Positions 35,466-45,380 are shown, counted from the first letter of the stretch. The stretch is 64,000 bases of DNA from an uncultured Eubacterium sp. (GCA_900548465.1 URKY01000005.1:51062-115061); one strand, 5' to 3'. Program-made: numbers and translations. The notes: generated from the letters alone by a model not told the origin.

Positions 35466-38102
35466 ATGAAAGAATTTGAAAAGAATTACAATCCGGCTGA
35501 AATCGAAGACAGATTATACGAAAAATGGCAGGAAAAGAAATATTTCCATGCAGAAGTGGACAGAAGTAAAAAACCATTTACTATAGTTATGCCACCACCA
35601 AATATTACAGGACAGCTCCATATGGGACATGCTCTTGATAATACAATGCAGGATATTTTAATAAGATTTAAAAGAATGCAGGGCTATGAAGCTTTATGGC
35701 TTCCGGGAACTGATCATGCGTCAATTGCAACAGAGGCTAAGATTGTTGAGAAAATGCGTGAAGAAGGGGTTACAAAAGAAGACCTTGGAAGAGATAAATT
35801 CTTAGAAAGAGCATGGGAATGGAAAAAACAGTACGGCGGACGTATTGTATCCCAGCTTAAGAAAATCGGTTCATCATGCGACTGGGACAGAGAAAGATTT
35901 ACAATGGATGAAGGCTGCTCAAAGGCAGTAAAGGAAGTTTTTGTTAACTTATATAATAAGAAACAGATTTATAAAGGTGAAAGAATAATTAACTGGTGTC
36001 CACATTGTCTTACATCAATTTCTGATGCAGAAGTAGAATATGAAGATCAGGCGGGAAAATTCTGGCATTTAAGATATCCATTAACAGACGGTTCAGGATA
36101 TGTTGAACTTGCTACTACACGTCCTGAAACATTACTTGGAGATACTGCAGTGGCAGTAAACCCAAATGATGACAGATATAAACATTTAGTAGGAAAGACT
36201 CTTACACTTCCACTTGTAGGAAGAGAGATTCCTATTGTGGCAGATGATTATGTAGGTATTGATTTTGGTACAGGTGTAGTTAAGATTACGCCGGCACATG
36301 ACCCTAACGACTTTGAAGTAGGTCTCAGACATAATCTTCCTGTAATAAATGTATTAACAGATGATGCTAAGATTGTAGACGATTATCCAAAATACGCAGG
36401 TATGGACAGATATGAAGCAAGAAAAGCAATTGTGGAAGATTTGGACAAGGAAGGATATCTTGTTAAGATTGAAGATCATGAACACAATGTAGGTACATGC
36501 TACAGATGTCATACAACTATTGAACCAAGAGTTTCAAAGCAGTGGTTTGTAAAGATGGATGAACTTGCAAAACCTGCAATTGAAGCGGTTAAAAAGGGCG
36601 ATACTAAGTTCGTACCGGGATACTTTGATAAAACATATTTCCATTGGTTGGAGAATATTCGTGACTGGTGTATTTCAAGACAGTTATGGTGGGGACATCA
36701 GATTCCTGCATTCTATTGTGATGACTGTGGTGAAATGGTTGTTACAAAAGAAGATCATGCAGTATGTCCTAAGTGTGGAAAAGAAATGAGACAGGACCCT
36801 GATACACTTGACACATGGTTCTCATCAGCTTTGTGGCCGTTTAGCACACTTGGCTGGCCTGATAAAACAGAAGAAATGGATTATTTCTACCCAACTAATA
36901 CATTAGTAACAGGATATGACATTATTCCATTCTGGGTAATGAGAATGATGTTTTCAGGCCTTGAACATACAAAACAGGTTCCTTTTGACACTGTTTTAAT
37001 TCATGGACTTGTTCGTGACTCACAGGGACGTAAAATGTCAAAATCATTAGGAAATGGTATTGACCCATTGGAAGTTATTGATAAATACGGTGCTGATGCA
37101 TTAAGATTTACACTCATTACCGGAAATGCACCTGGAAATGATATGAGATTCTACTGGGAGAGAGTTGAAGCATCACGTAATTTTGCAAACAAAGTATGGA
37201 ATGCTTCAAGATTTATCCAGATGAACCTTCCGGAACAAAATATTGATTTAAACAATAAACCTGAAAATCTCACTGATGCAGATAAATGGATATTGTCAAA
37301 AATTAACACATTAACAAAAGATGTGACAGAAAACCTTGATAAATACGAATTAGGTATAGCAGCTGACAAAATTTACAACTTCATTTGGGAAGAATTTTGT
37401 GACTGGTATATTGAAATGGTTAAGCCAAGATTGTACAATGATAGTGATGAAACAAAATATGCTGCACTTTGGACATTGAAGAAAGTTTTAATAGATTCAC
37501 TTAAACTTCTTCATCCATATATGCCATTTGTTACAGAAGAAATATTCTGCAATATGCAGGACGAAGAAGAGTCTATTATGATTTCAAAATGGCCTGAATA
37601 TAAGGAAGAATATAATTTCGTAACAGAGGAAGCAGCAGTTGAAACCATCAAAGAAGCAGTTCGTTCAATCAGAAATATCAGATCTGAAATGAATGTAGCA
37701 CCTTCAAAGAAGGCAAAAGTATTTGTAGTTTCAGAAGATGAATCAATTAGAAACATATTTGACAACGGAAAAGTATTCTTTGCAACATTAGGCTATGCAA
37801 GTGAAGTATTTATTCAGTCTGATAAATCAGGTATTGATGATGATGCAGTATCTGTAGTTATTCCAAAGGCAACAATTTACATGCCTTTTGCAGAACTTGT
37901 TGATATTGCAAAAGAAATTCAGCGTCTTACAAAAGAGGTAGGAAGATTGGAAGGTGAATTAAAGAGAGTTAACGGAATGCTTTCAAATCCAAACTTCGTA
38001 AGCAAGGCACCGGAGAAGAAGATTAATGAAGAAAAAGAAAAGAAAGCTAAATATGAACAGATGATGGAACAGGTAAAGGAACAGTTAGCAAGACTTTCAT
38101 AA
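35466..38102 (+). CDS. valS: Valyl-tRNA synthetase
   Basis: An 878-residue class I synthetase that charges tRNA-Val. Its HIGH motif is HMGH at 52-55, the KMSKS loop is at 523-527, and an editing domain lies between with [20 protein letters not shown]-terminal coiled coil ([19 protein letters not shown]) is typical of ValS. ATG 35466 is preferred over the open frame from 35418, which would begin inside the T-box terminator; GGAATGGAG precedes it. Confidence 0.97.
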   Translation: MKEFEKNYNPAEIEDRLYEKWQEKKYFHAEVDRSKKPFTIVMPPPNITGQLHMGHALDNTMQDILIRFKRMQGYEALWLPGTDHASIATEAKIVEKMREEGVTKEDLGRDKFLERAWEWKKQYGGRIVSQLKKIGSSCDWDRERFTMDEGCSKAVKEVFVNLYNKKQIYKGERIINWCPHCLTSISDAEVEYEDQAGKFWHLRYPLTDGSGYVELATTRPETLLGDTAVAVNPNDDRYKHLVGKTLTLPLVGREIPIVADDYVGIDFGTGVVKITPAHDPNDFEVGLRHNLPVINVLTDDAKIVDDYPKYAGMDRYEARKAIVEDLDKEGYLVKIEDHEHNVGTCYRCHTTIEPRVSKQWFVKMDELAKPAIEAVKKGDTKFVPGYFDKTYFHWLENIRDWCISRQLWWGHQIPAFYCDDCGEMVVTKEDHAVCPKCGKEMRQDPDTLDTWFSSALWPFSTLGWPDKTEEMDYFYPTNTLVTGYDIIPFWVMRMMFSGLEHTKQVPFDTVLIHGLVRDSQGRKMSKSLGNGIDPLEVIDKYGADALRFTLITGNAPGNDMRFYWERVEASRNFANKVWNASRFIQMNLPEQNIDLNNKPENLTDADKWILSKINTLTKDVTENLDKYELGIAADKIYNFIWEEFCDWYIEMVKPRLYNDSDETKYAALWTLKKVLIDSLKLLHPYMPFVTEEIFCNMQDEEESIMISKWPEYKEEYNFVTEEAAVETIKEAVRSIRNIRSEMNVAPSKKAKVFVVSEDESIRNIFDNGKVFFATLGYASEVFIQSDKSGIDDDAVSVVIPKATIYMPFAELVDIAKEIQRLTKEVGRLEGELKRVNGMLSNPNFVSKAPEKKINEEKEKKAKYEQMMEQVKEQLARLS

Positions 38103-38129
38103 TTGGAAGCAAAATGGAGGTAAACTACT

Positions 38130-38273
38130 ATGATTAATTTCGAAGAAGAAATCAAAAAATTTCATCCAAGTCTTGAGATAGAAGAGGCAGAAGATGCCAT
38201 TTATAACAATAACATTTCAGATATTACTGATGTTATGATACAGATGGTTAATGAACTAAAGTCAGAAGAATAA
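38130..38273 (+). CDS. Small acidic protein after valS
   Basis: A 47-residue acidic helical protein, MINFEEEIKKFHPSLEIEEA onward. A clear TGGAGGT site lies at 38115-38121. No known domain is seen. It lies between valS and the zinc-ribbon gene and may be read with both. Confidence 0.6.
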   Translation: MINFEEEIKKFHPSLEIEEAEDAIYNNNISDITDVMIQMVNELKSEE

Positions 38274-38295
38274 AGGGCAAAGGATGGACAAATAA

Positions 38296-39744
38296 ATGAT
38301 ATGTTATAATTGTGGAAATGTCCTTACAAACAGTGATTTTTGCAGTCACTGTGGTATGGATGTAAGCGTTTATAAAAGAATAGTGAGGCTGTCTAATACC
38401 TATTATAATGAAGGTCTGACAAAAGCAAAAAACAGAGACTTATCAGGTGCGGCTGACACACTTAGAAGAAGTGTTAAGTTAAACAAAAGAAACGTTGATG
38501 CAAGAAACCTTTTAGGGTTGGTATATTTTGAAATGGGTGAGACCGTTCAGGCTTTTTCAGAATGGGTAATGAGCACAAATATACAGCCGGACAATAACCC
38601 GGCCGACAGATATCTTGTAGCTATTCAGCAGGAAAAAGGAAAAGTTGATGAATTAAATCATACAATCAAAAAATTCAATGTTGCTCTTAATTATGCACAG
38701 ACGGGAACTGATGACATGGCTATTATTCAGTTGAAGAAAGTACTGAATCAGAATCCGAACTTCATAAAGGCTTATCAGTTGCTGGCACTTCTTTACACTA
38801 AGAACGGTCAGTATGAGAGAGCTAAGAGAACAATTAAGAAAAGCATGAAGATTGACAAGTGCAATCCTTTAAGCATCAGATATTTAAGAGAAATAGACGA
38901 ATATCTTGAGGATGAAAGAAAAAATGATCCTGACAAGAGAATGGAAAGACGTAGAAGTCTCCGTGGAGTGATGGTTGACAGACCTTACTTAAGCGGAAAT
39001 GATACTATTATTCCAAAAAATGATTTCAAGGATGCCTTGACGGGAGCACAGAGTATTCTTCATATAATTATTGGTATTTTGCTTGGTGCAGCCTTAGTTT
39101 ACTTTATCGTAACCCCTGCAAGAATAGCCAGTGTTACTGATAAGGTAGGAGATACCAAAGTTGAATACAATCAAAAGATGGCAATTAAAAATTCAACAAT
39201 TTCAGAATTGCAGAATCAGGTTGAATCTTTGAAAAAAGAGAGAAACACCCTGAAAACAAGTCTGGCACAGTATACAGACACAGGAAATACCGTTAGTGCA
39301 AACTACAGCAATTTATTGGAAGCAGTTAATTTATATCTGAAGAAGGATTATGACAAGAGTGCAAAGGCTTTCCAGAAAGTAGATTCAAAAATGAAAATGG
39401 ATTCTACGTCATTTACGGCAGTGTATGAAGCCATGAGCAATCAGCTGTCAGGAAAGATTGAAAAAGGTGCTTTTGATGACGGTATGACGGCTTATGAAAG
39501 CGCCGATTATAAGAACGCCATTGAGCAGTTTAAGAAGTGTGTTGAAGTTAACAAGAATAATGATGAGGCATTGTACTATTTAGCATATTCTTATCAGAAG
39601 AACGGAGATTCAAAAAAGGCAGAGGAAACATTTAAGAAATTAGTAGATGAATTCCCTGATTCGGATTTCTACACAAAAGCCAAAAATCAGTTGCCGGATA
39701 GTGGTGATAATGGCGACAACGGTGACAACGGCGGTAACGAATAA
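38296..39744 (+). CDS. Zinc-ribbon, TPR-repeat membrane protein
   Basis: A 482-residue protein with a zinc ribbon at the N-terminus (Cys3, Cys6, Cys16 and Cys19). Cytoplasmic-side TPR repeats follow (about 35-205, such as AADTLRRSVKLNKRNVDARN). A single membrane helix lies at about 254-275, then a coiled coil (EYNQKMAIKNSTISELQNQV). A second TPR group at the far end includes YESADYKNAIEQFKKC, and the tail is rich in DNG. The layout suggests a membrane scaffold joining two compartments. No enzymatic motif is seen. A terminator follows. Confidence 0.75.
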   Translation: MICYNCGNVLTNSDFCSHCGMDVSVYKRIVRLSNTYYNEGLTKAKNRDLSGAADTLRRSVKLNKRNVDARNLLGLVYFEMGETVQAFSEWVMSTNIQPDNNPADRYLVAIQQEKGKVDELNHTIKKFNVALNYAQTGTDDMAIIQLKKVLNQNPNFIKAYQLLALLYTKNGQYERAKRTIKKSMKIDKCNPLSIRYLREIDEYLEDERKNDPDKRMERRRSLRGVMVDRPYLSGNDTIIPKNDFKDALTGAQSILHIIIGILLGAALVYFIVTPARIASVTDKVGDTKVEYNQKMAIKNSTISELQNQVESLKKERNTLKTSLAQYTDTGNTVSANYSNLLEAVNLYLKKDYDKSAKAFQKVDSKMKMDSTSFTAVYEAMSNQLSGKIEKGAFDDGMTAYESADYKNAIEQFKKCVEVNKNNDEALYYLAYSYQKNGDSKKAEETFKKLVDEFPDSDFYTKAKNQLPDSGDNGDNGDNGGNE

Positions 39745-39765
39745 AAATCATAAATTATATTTACG

Positions 39766-39797
39766 AAAGAGAAGGACAAAGGTTCTTCTCTTTTTTT
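39766..39797 (+). terminator. Intrinsic terminator before spoIIA
   Basis: AAAGAGAAG (39766-39774) pairs with CTTCTCTTT (39785-39793), followed by T residues. Confidence 0.8.
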
Positions 39798-39817
39798 ATA
39801 AAAGGGGGTAATGATAT

Positions 39818-40147
39818 ATGGAAGTTTTATACGAGGTAAGAGGAGAAAATCTGTTTATTTATTTGCCGGAGGAATTGGACCATCACAATGCAAAGTCTAT
39901 TACGGAGCAGTCTGACTGGTACATAATTTCAAATCAAATAAGAAACGTTATTTTTAATTTCAAAAGAACTAATTTTATGGACAGTTCGGGAATAGGCGTC
40001 ATAATGGGTAGATATAAATTAATAAAAACAAGAGGCGGTAATATTACGGTTACAAACATCAATAATGCAGTAGACAGGATATTTACCATATCAGGGTTAT
40101 ATAAATTAGTTATAAAGACGGAAACCGCCAGTCTGACAAACATATAG
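39818..40147 (+). CDS. spoIIAA: Anti-sigma F factor antagonist SpoIIAA
   Basis: A 109-residue STAS-domain protein. Its unphosphorylated form binds SpoIIAB and frees sigma F in the forespore. The phosphorylation loop is NFMDSSGIGVIMG with Ser56/Ser57. AAAGGGGGT precedes ATG 39818. It starts the spoIIA-sigF group, but a 69-base gap with a hairpin separates it from spoIIAB, whereas these genes usually nearly touch. Confidence 0.92.
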   Translation: MEVLYEVRGENLFIYLPEELDHHNAKSITEQSDWYIISNQIRNVIFNFKRTNFMDSSGIGVIMGRYKLIKTRGGNITVTNINNAVDRIFTISGLYKLVIKTETASLTNI

Positions 40148-40216
40148 GACTGTAAATGTTTCCGACGAACAGCCACCGACGGAAATCGGGGGCAATACAT
40201 ATTAGAGAGGTGAATT

Positions 40217-40666
40217 ATGGATAATAATATGAGCATAATTTTTGATGCGAAATCCCAAAATGAGGGATTGGCAAGAATTGCCATTGCAGCATTTGTAACT
40301 GAACTGGACCCAACAGTGGAAGAGATAAATGACATAAAAACAGCTGTATCAGAAGCAGTTACAAATTCAATTATACACGGTTATAATGAAGGACCGGGGA
40401 AAATTTATATGAAATGCAGCCTTACAATTAATGAAGCAGGTAAGGATGCATTGTTAAGAATTGAAATAAAGGATGAGGGAATTGGAATCGAGGACATAGA
40501 TAAAGCAAGAGAGCCGCTTTTTACTACAAAACCTGAATTGGAACGTTCAGGAATGGGATTTATGTTTATGGAGATGTTTATGGATGATATTCAGGTGGCA
40601 TCTCAAAAAGACAGAGGAACAACAGTAATTATGACAAAAAAAATAAAAAATAATAAATCGAGGTAG
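40217..40666 (+). CDS. spoIIAB: Anti-sigma F factor / serine kinase SpoIIAB
   Basis: A 149-residue GHKL kinase that holds sigma F inactive and phosphorylates SpoIIAA. The N box is EAVTNSIIHGYNE, the G1 box is IKDEGIGIEDI, and the G2 region is SGMGFMFMEMFMD. AGAGAGGTG precedes ATG 40217. The sigF start follows its stop after one base. Confidence 0.94.
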   Translation: MDNNMSIIFDAKSQNEGLARIAIAAFVTELDPTVEEINDIKTAVSEAVTNSIIHGYNEGPGKIYMKCSLTINEAGKDALLRIEIKDEGIGIEDIDKAREPLFTTKPELERSGMGFMFMEMFMDDIQVASQKDRGTTVIMTKKIKNNKSR

Positions 40667-40667
40667 T

Positions 40668-41384
40668 ATGGATACAATAACTCTAATAAAGCAGGCTCAT
40701 TTGGGAGATAAGAAGGCAAGAGATAAATTATTAATCGAAAACACCGGGCTTATATGGAGTGTTGTCAGAAGATTTTTAAACAGGGGACATGAAGGAGAAG
40801 ATTTATTTCAAATAGGATGCATAGGCATGTTGAAGGCAATTGACAGATTTGATCTTGATTACAAGGTTGCCTTTTCAACATATGCAGTTCCATTAATAAC
40901 AGGTGAAATAAGGCGTTTTTTGCGTGATGACGGCATAATTAAGATAAGTCGTACAATTAAGGAAAATCAGGTGAAGATTATAGGAGAAACTGAAAAATTT
41001 AAAGAGAAAAATAAAAGAGAACCTACAATAGAAGAAATTGCAAAAGGATGTAATCTGTCAAAGGAAGACGTGGTAACAGCAATTGAGTCCTTAAGGGAGG
41101 TGGAGTCCATATACCGTGAAACAGATTCCTCAGATGGAAAAACTACAAATATAATTGACAAAATTGAGGCTGAAAATAAAAGTGAAGATATTGTAGTTGA
41201 TAAAATGTTTGTGGAAGAGATACTGGATAGTCTTAATGAAACGGAAAGAAAAATTATTGTTTTAAGATATTTTCAAAACAAAACCCAGGCACAGATTGCA
41301 GAACTTATAGGAAAAAATCAGGTTCAGGTTTCAAGAATGGAAAAGAAAATCCTACTGAATTTAAAGGAGAAGTTTTTTAAATAA
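40668..41384 (+). CDS. sigF: Sporulation sigma factor SigF
   Basis: A 238-residue sigma-70 family factor that directs early forespore transcription. Region 2 has ENTGLIWSVVRRFLNRGHEG and DLFQIGCIGMLKAIDRFD, region 3 KENQVKIIGETEKF, and region 4 the helix-turn-helix NKTQAQIAELIGKNQVQVSR. It is tightly coupled to spoIIAB and is followed by a short ORF and the spoVA genes. Confidence 0.95.
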   Translation: MDTITLIKQAHLGDKKARDKLLIENTGLIWSVVRRFLNRGHEGEDLFQIGCIGMLKAIDRFDLDYKVAFSTYAVPLITGEIRRFLRDDGIIKISRTIKENQVKIIGETEKFKEKNKREPTIEEIAKGCNLSKEDVVTAIESLREVESIYRETDSSDGKTTNIIDKIEAENKSEDIVVDKMFVEEILDSLNETERKIIVLRYFQNKTQAQIAELIGKNQVQVSRMEKKILLNLKEKFFK

Positions 41385-41458
41385 AAATGGAATATTACAT
41401 AAGTTACTGGTTATACTGACAATATTATATAAAACAAATTAAAAATGGAGTGTATAAT

Positions 41459-41578
41459 ATGAAGTTTGTGAAATGTTTTTTAGTAATATTAATGTTAGTA
41501 GCAATAGCAGGTTTGGGATTGTATATGTGCTCTAATTCAAAGGAAACCGGGAAAAATGAAGCGGCAGTAATGATATAG
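41459..41578 (+). CDS. Predicted 39-residue membrane microprotein
   Basis: MKFVKCFLVILMLVAIAGLG begins a 39-residue protein. It has one hydrophobic helix (about 5-24), a Cys at 24 and a short polar tail. ATGGAGTG precedes the ATG. It lies between sigF and spoVAA and ends nine bases before spoVAA. The lipobox (LYMC) is poor, so a membrane-anchored peptide is likelier than a lipoprotein. Confidence 0.5.
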   Translation: MKFVKCFLVILMLVAIAGLGLYMCSNSKETGKNEAAVMI

Positions 41579-41586
41579 GTGATAAG

Positions 41587-42213
41587 ATGAGCGATACTTT
41601 ATATATTAATATGAATCAGTGCGTTGAGGTAACTACAGATTATGTAACAATTGCAGATGTGGCAACCCTTGAATGTAAAAATAAAAGTGTAGTTAACAGG
41701 CTAAAGCCCATTAAGTTACTGACGGATAATTCTCATGGAAAGAACCGTTATATTGTTTCCATAATGAAAATTTTTGAAATTGTTGATAAGGAATTTCAAA
41801 ATGTAGATGTTCAAAGTGTGGGAGAAACTGACTGTGTAATTGAATTTAAAAAGGCAAACAGTGATGTAAAGTGGCTGGAGTTTCTTAAGGTAGCAGCTAT
41901 TTGTATTATTCTGTTTTTCGGAGCAGGATTTTCAATTATGTCTTTTAACAATGATGTATCTGTTGGTGGAATGTTTGAAAAAGTATGCAAACTCCTGACA
42001 GGGGATAAGAACACAGGTAAAAATCTTATGGAATTATGCTATTCATTGGGAATGGGAGTCGGAATTCTTATTTTCTATAATCATTTTGGACCTAAAAAGT
42101 TGTCAAAAGATCCTACTCCAATTGAAGTTGAAATGAGAAAGTATGAAATGGATGTAAATCAGACATTAATTACAGGTCATAACAGAGATGACGGAAAGTT
42201 GGATGTGAAATAA
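41587..42213 (+). CDS. spoVAA: Stage V sporulation protein AA
   Basis: A 208-residue protein of the SpoVAA family, part of the spore inner-membrane system that moves dipicolinic acid. The N-terminal half is soluble (MSDTLYINMNQCVEV, TIADVATLECKN), and two hydrophobic segments lie at about 98-120 and 145-163. The stop codon overlaps the spoVAB start. The function is assigned by position and family pattern. Confidence 0.87.
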   Translation: MSDTLYINMNQCVEVTTDYVTIADVATLECKNKSVVNRLKPIKLLTDNSHGKNRYIVSIMKIFEIVDKEFQNVDVQSVGETDCVIEFKKANSDVKWLEFLKVAAICIILFFGAGFSIMSFNNDVSVGGMFEKVCKLLTGDKNTGKNLMELCYSLGMGVGILIFYNHFGPKKLSKDPTPIEVEMRKYEMDVNQTLITGHNRDDGKLDVK

Positions 42214-42650
42214 TGATAATAAAATATATTGTAATGGCATTAACCGCTTTTGGCGGTGGTGCCGTTATTTCAGCGGCCGTATTTGCCCTTATCGCATCAA
42301 CAGGGGTAATAACAAGAATGGCAGGGAAAACCCACACTGCAAAGCATGTAAGGACATACGAAACAGCAGTTGTAATAGGCGGAATATTATGGAATGTCAT
42401 ATGGGTTTTCTCAGTAAGAATTCCCCTCAAGGCAGAAATTTACCAGAGCCTTCAGTTTGTTATGAGTCTTGCCCAGGGGATTTTTGTTGGCTGCCTTGCA
42501 GTGTCTTTGGCAGAGGCGCTTAATGCAACGGCAATTTTTGCACGAAGGGTAAAACTAAAAGTGGGACTTAGTTTTGTAATACTGGCAGTAGCAGTAGGCA
42601 AGGTTCTGGCATCAGTTATTCAGTTTACAAATAACTGGGTAAAAAAATAA
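42213..42650 (+). CDS. spoVAB: Stage V sporulation protein AB
   Basis: A 145-residue membrane protein with four predicted helices (about 5-27, 48-66, 74-95 and 108-132). GGGAVISAAVFALIASTG near the start and QGIFVGCLAVSLAEALNATAIFARR match SpoVAB. It starts within the spoVAA stop codon. Confidence 0.88.
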   Translation: MIIKYIVMALTAFGGGAVISAAVFALIASTGVITRMAGKTHTAKHVRTYETAVVIGGILWNVIWVFSVRIPLKAEIYQSLQFVMSLAQGIFVGCLAVSLAEALNATAIFARRVKLKVGLSFVILAVAVGKVLASVIQFTNNWVKK

Positions 42651-42689
42651 AAATGGAAGATTAAATGATTAGTCTTGTGGGGGAAAACA

Positions 42690-43151
42690 ATGGAAAGTGA
42701 AAAAAAGAAACAGGAATACAACGAGTATGTAGAGCGAATAACACCAAACAACAATCTCTGGAAAGATATGTTTAATGCTTTTTGGATTGGTGGACTGATT
42801 TGTCTTATGGGGCAGGTGTGGCTTGAAATTTTTACCTATTTTGGAATGGGAAAAGAGGACGCTGCTGCATGGACAACCCTGACACTTATATTGGAAAGCG
42901 TTCTTTTAACGGGATTTGGTTTATATCCGAAAATTGCCAAGGTTGGAGGAGCGGGATGTCTTGTACCTATTACAGGTTTTGCAAACGGAGTAGTTTCCCC
43001 GGCTATTGAATTTCAGGCGGAAGGCCAGATTTTTGGTGTAGGAGCGAAGATATTTACAATTGCAGGTCCCGTAATACTATACGGAATATTTTCAAGCTGG
43101 ATAGTAGGCATTATATATATGCTGTTACAGACAACGGGTCTGGTTAAATAA
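42690..43151 (+). CDS. spoVAC: Stage V sporulation protein AC
   Basis: A 153-residue membrane protein. SpoVAC acts as a mechanosensitive-type channel in dipicolinic acid release. The signature region is GGAGCLVPITGFANGVVSPAIEFQAEG. The start is ATG 42690 after GTGGGGGAA, not the earlier in-frame codon at 42675. The spoVAD gene should follow directly but lies 3.9 kb away, past two unrelated genes. Confidence 0.92.
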   Translation: MESEKKKQEYNEYVERITPNNNLWKDMFNAFWIGGLICLMGQVWLEIFTYFGMGKEDAAAWTTLTLILESVLLTGFGLYPKIAKVGGAGCLVPITGFANGVVSPAIEFQAEGQIFGVGAKIFTIAGPVILYGIFSSWIVGIIYMLLQTTGLVK

Positions 43152-43205
43152 GCAGAAAATTAATATGTACTAAAAAAAATGGAAAAATGTATATTAACTA
43201 AAACA

Positions 43206-43234
43206 TTGAAAATTTGATGGAAATGCGATAAAAT
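43206..43234 (+). promoter_or_regulatory. Sigma-A promoter for the LTA-synthase-like gene
   Basis: TTGAAA (43206-43211), a 17-bp spacer and TAAAAT (43229-43234). It makes the downstream gene independent of the sporulation operon. Confidence 0.72.
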
Positions 43235-43288
43235 CCTTTTGGCAAGATAAAAATTATGTAAAGTGTTCTTTGCCATAAAGGAGTTGAA

Positions 43289-45310
43289 ATGAAATCTTTA
43301 TTTAATGTTATAAATGCGAAAAAAGTACAATTAAATAAAAAAGACACGGCAATAATAATTGGAAAAGTAATGCTGGTTATTTTATTTTTTGCCATGTATC
43401 TGCAGATTTTTACGCAAAAGCTTTATATACACCACGAAGTTGTAGAGGCTGACAGAATTATTGTGGCAACACTTTTATTTATTTTTCCGTCGGTTTTATT
43501 ATTTTTTAAATTTGATATACCAAAGCTGTTAAATAATATTTTACTGGCGGTTATGGCTATTATTGTTGTCTTTGAAAATTATGCAATGATGCACATTGCT
43601 TCTAATTGCGATTATAAAACATTTACTGCAGAGGCAAGAAATTTTAATCTTTATATTATGTTTATGATTGCAATTATTTTCTATGCTATATTCAACAGCT
43701 TTAAAGCGTCAGTTATAGGAATAACAGTGGTATCTACAGTGTTTGCCGTGGCAAATTATTTTGTTATTTTATTTAGGGGCATAGGCCTATTGGCAGTAGA
43801 TTTATTTACAATGCAGACAGCGGCAAATGTGGCTGAGGGCTACAGTTACACTTTAAAGTGGAGAGTATATATTTTAATTATTGTTTCCATAGCAATATGT
43901 TTCCTTGTAACAAGGCTTGGAAAATGTACGGCTACTCCTAAGTGGTGGAGAATTGTTCCTGTGTTGCTTGCAGTTGTAATGGTATGGAACGGATATAATA
44001 AATTTTTTGAAACAAATATACATGATAAAGATTATAAAATTAAATATTTTAAACCACAGGAAACATACAAGACAAACGGTATGTACATTACTTTTGTAAA
44101 AAGTATAAAGGATTTGATTGTAAAGAAACCTAAAGGATATTCAATTGCGAAGGTAAAGGAAATAGCAAAAAAATATACGGCAACAGAAAAGGATAAAAAT
44201 AAAAAATCACCTAATATAATAGTTATTATGGATGAGGCGTTTACTGATTTTTCGTCATTTTCAGATATTAAACTTAATAAGGACAATGCACCGTTTTTTA
44301 ACAGTTTAAAGGAAAATACTATAAGAGGTCAGTTATGGGTTTCAGTTTTTGGTGGTGGAACAGCTTCAACTGAGTTTGAGGCCTTGACAGGAAATTCCAT
44401 GGCATTTGTGCCAAACGGAATAACAGCATATACCACATACATTAATGAACCAATGCAATCAATGGCATCATTGCTGAAAAAACAGGGATATGGGGGAATT
44501 TTAGCAATGCATCCGTTCAAACCTTCAGGCTATAGCAGAGATAAAGTTTACCCACTGCTGGGATTTAATAAGTTTTTGTCTATGGATGATTTTGAAGGGG
44601 AAAAGCATTTAGGCAATTTTGTTTCAGATGAAGGAAATTTTGATAAAATTATTTCAGAATATGAAAATTATAAAAAGAAAAGTGATAAGCCATTTTTCTT
44701 ATTTAACGTGACTATGCAGAATCACAGTCCCTTTGACTATGATTATGAAGGCCTGTCAAAGGGAGTTGAGTTGGACTCAGACAGTAATGTTCCGGAGGCA
44801 AGACGTTATCTGAATTTAGTTAAACATACAGATGATGCATTAAAAATGCTTGTTCAGTATTTTAAGCAGGTTGATGAACCAACAATTATTCTGTTCTTTG
44901 GAGATCATCAGCCCAAAGTTGAAGACAGTTTTTATGATGAAATCCAAAAGGAAAGCAGACTGGATAAGGAATATTCGAAACTGGCAAAGAGAAACACTCA
45001 GTTTATATTGTGGGCAAATTATAATATTGAATCTCAAGAAAATCTCAATATAAGTGCAAACTATTTAAGTTCATTAGTATTTGATGTGGCAGGTCTTGGC
45101 AAAAGTGGTTACCAACAGCTAACATCTAAGGTATATGAACAGGTTCCCGTACTTACAAAGCACGGATATATAAGTAAGGAAGGTAAATTCTACAAGGTAA
45201 ATGACAAAGAATCGCCATATTATGAACTTTTACAGAAATATAATATAGCCGAGTACAATAATGTATTTGACACTGAAAACAGAGTTAAAGAGCTTTATGA
45301 ATGTAAGTAA
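43289..45310 (+). CDS. LTA synthase family membrane phosphotransferase/sulfatase
   Basis: A 673-residue enzyme with five N-terminal membrane helices (about 25-235) and an extracellular alkaline-phosphatase-type catalytic domain. The metal site includes Glu in VIMDEAFTDFS. The nucleophile is Thr358 in FGGGTASTEFEALTG, and FGDHQPKVED and HSPFDYD complete it. Lipoteichoic acid synthases transfer glycerol phosphate from phosphatidylglycerol; relatives modify other polymers, so the substrate is open. It interrupts the spoVA operon. AAAGGAG precedes the ATG. Confidence 0.9.
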   Translation: MKSLFNVINAKKVQLNKKDTAIIIGKVMLVILFFAMYLQIFTQKLYIHHEVVEADRIIVATLLFIFPSVLLFFKFDIPKLLNNILLAVMAIIVVFENYAMMHIASNCDYKTFTAEARNFNLYIMFMIAIIFYAIFNSFKASVIGITVVSTVFAVANYFVILFRGIGLLAVDLFTMQTAANVAEGYSYTLKWRVYILIIVSIAICFLVTRLGKCTATPKWWRIVPVLLAVVMVWNGYNKFFETNIHDKDYKIKYFKPQETYKTNGMYITFVKSIKDLIVKKPKGYSIAKVKEIAKKYTATEKDKNKKSPNIIVIMDEAFTDFSSFSDIKLNKDNAPFFNSLKENTIRGQLWVSVFGGGTASTEFEALTGNSMAFVPNGITAYTTYINEPMQSMASLLKKQGYGGILAMHPFKPSGYSRDKVYPLLGFNKFLSMDDFEGEKHLGNFVSDEGNFDKIISEYENYKKKSDKPFFLFNVTMQNHSPFDYDYEGLSKGVELDSDSNVPEARRYLNLVKHTDDALKMLVQYFKQVDEPTIILFFGDHQPKVEDSFYDEIQKESRLDKEYSKLAKRNTQFILWANYNIESQENLNISANYLSSLVFDVAGLGKSGYQQLTSKVYEQVPVLTKHGYISKEGKFYKVNDKESPYYELLQKYNIAEYNNVFDTENRVKELYECK

Positions 45311-45313
45311 AAA

Positions 45314-45359
45314 TGTTGCCTTCCGAGCGTGAAATAGCAAAAAGCATAGGAAAGCAACA
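45314..45359 (+). other. Hairpin element after the LTA-synthase-like gene
   Basis: TGTTGCCTTCC (45314-45324) pairs with GGAAAGCAACA (45349-45359), one mismatch. It shares TGTTGCYTTCCG and TAGCAAA with the element at 8184. Confidence 0.55.
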
Positions 45360-45380
45360 AAGAAGCCCAAAGATTGACTA

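Noticed and set aside
41385..41458. Forespore (sigma F/G) promoter before the spoVA genes
   Set aside because: GAATA and CAATATTA elements can be found, but the spacing of 25 bases is too long for a confident call.
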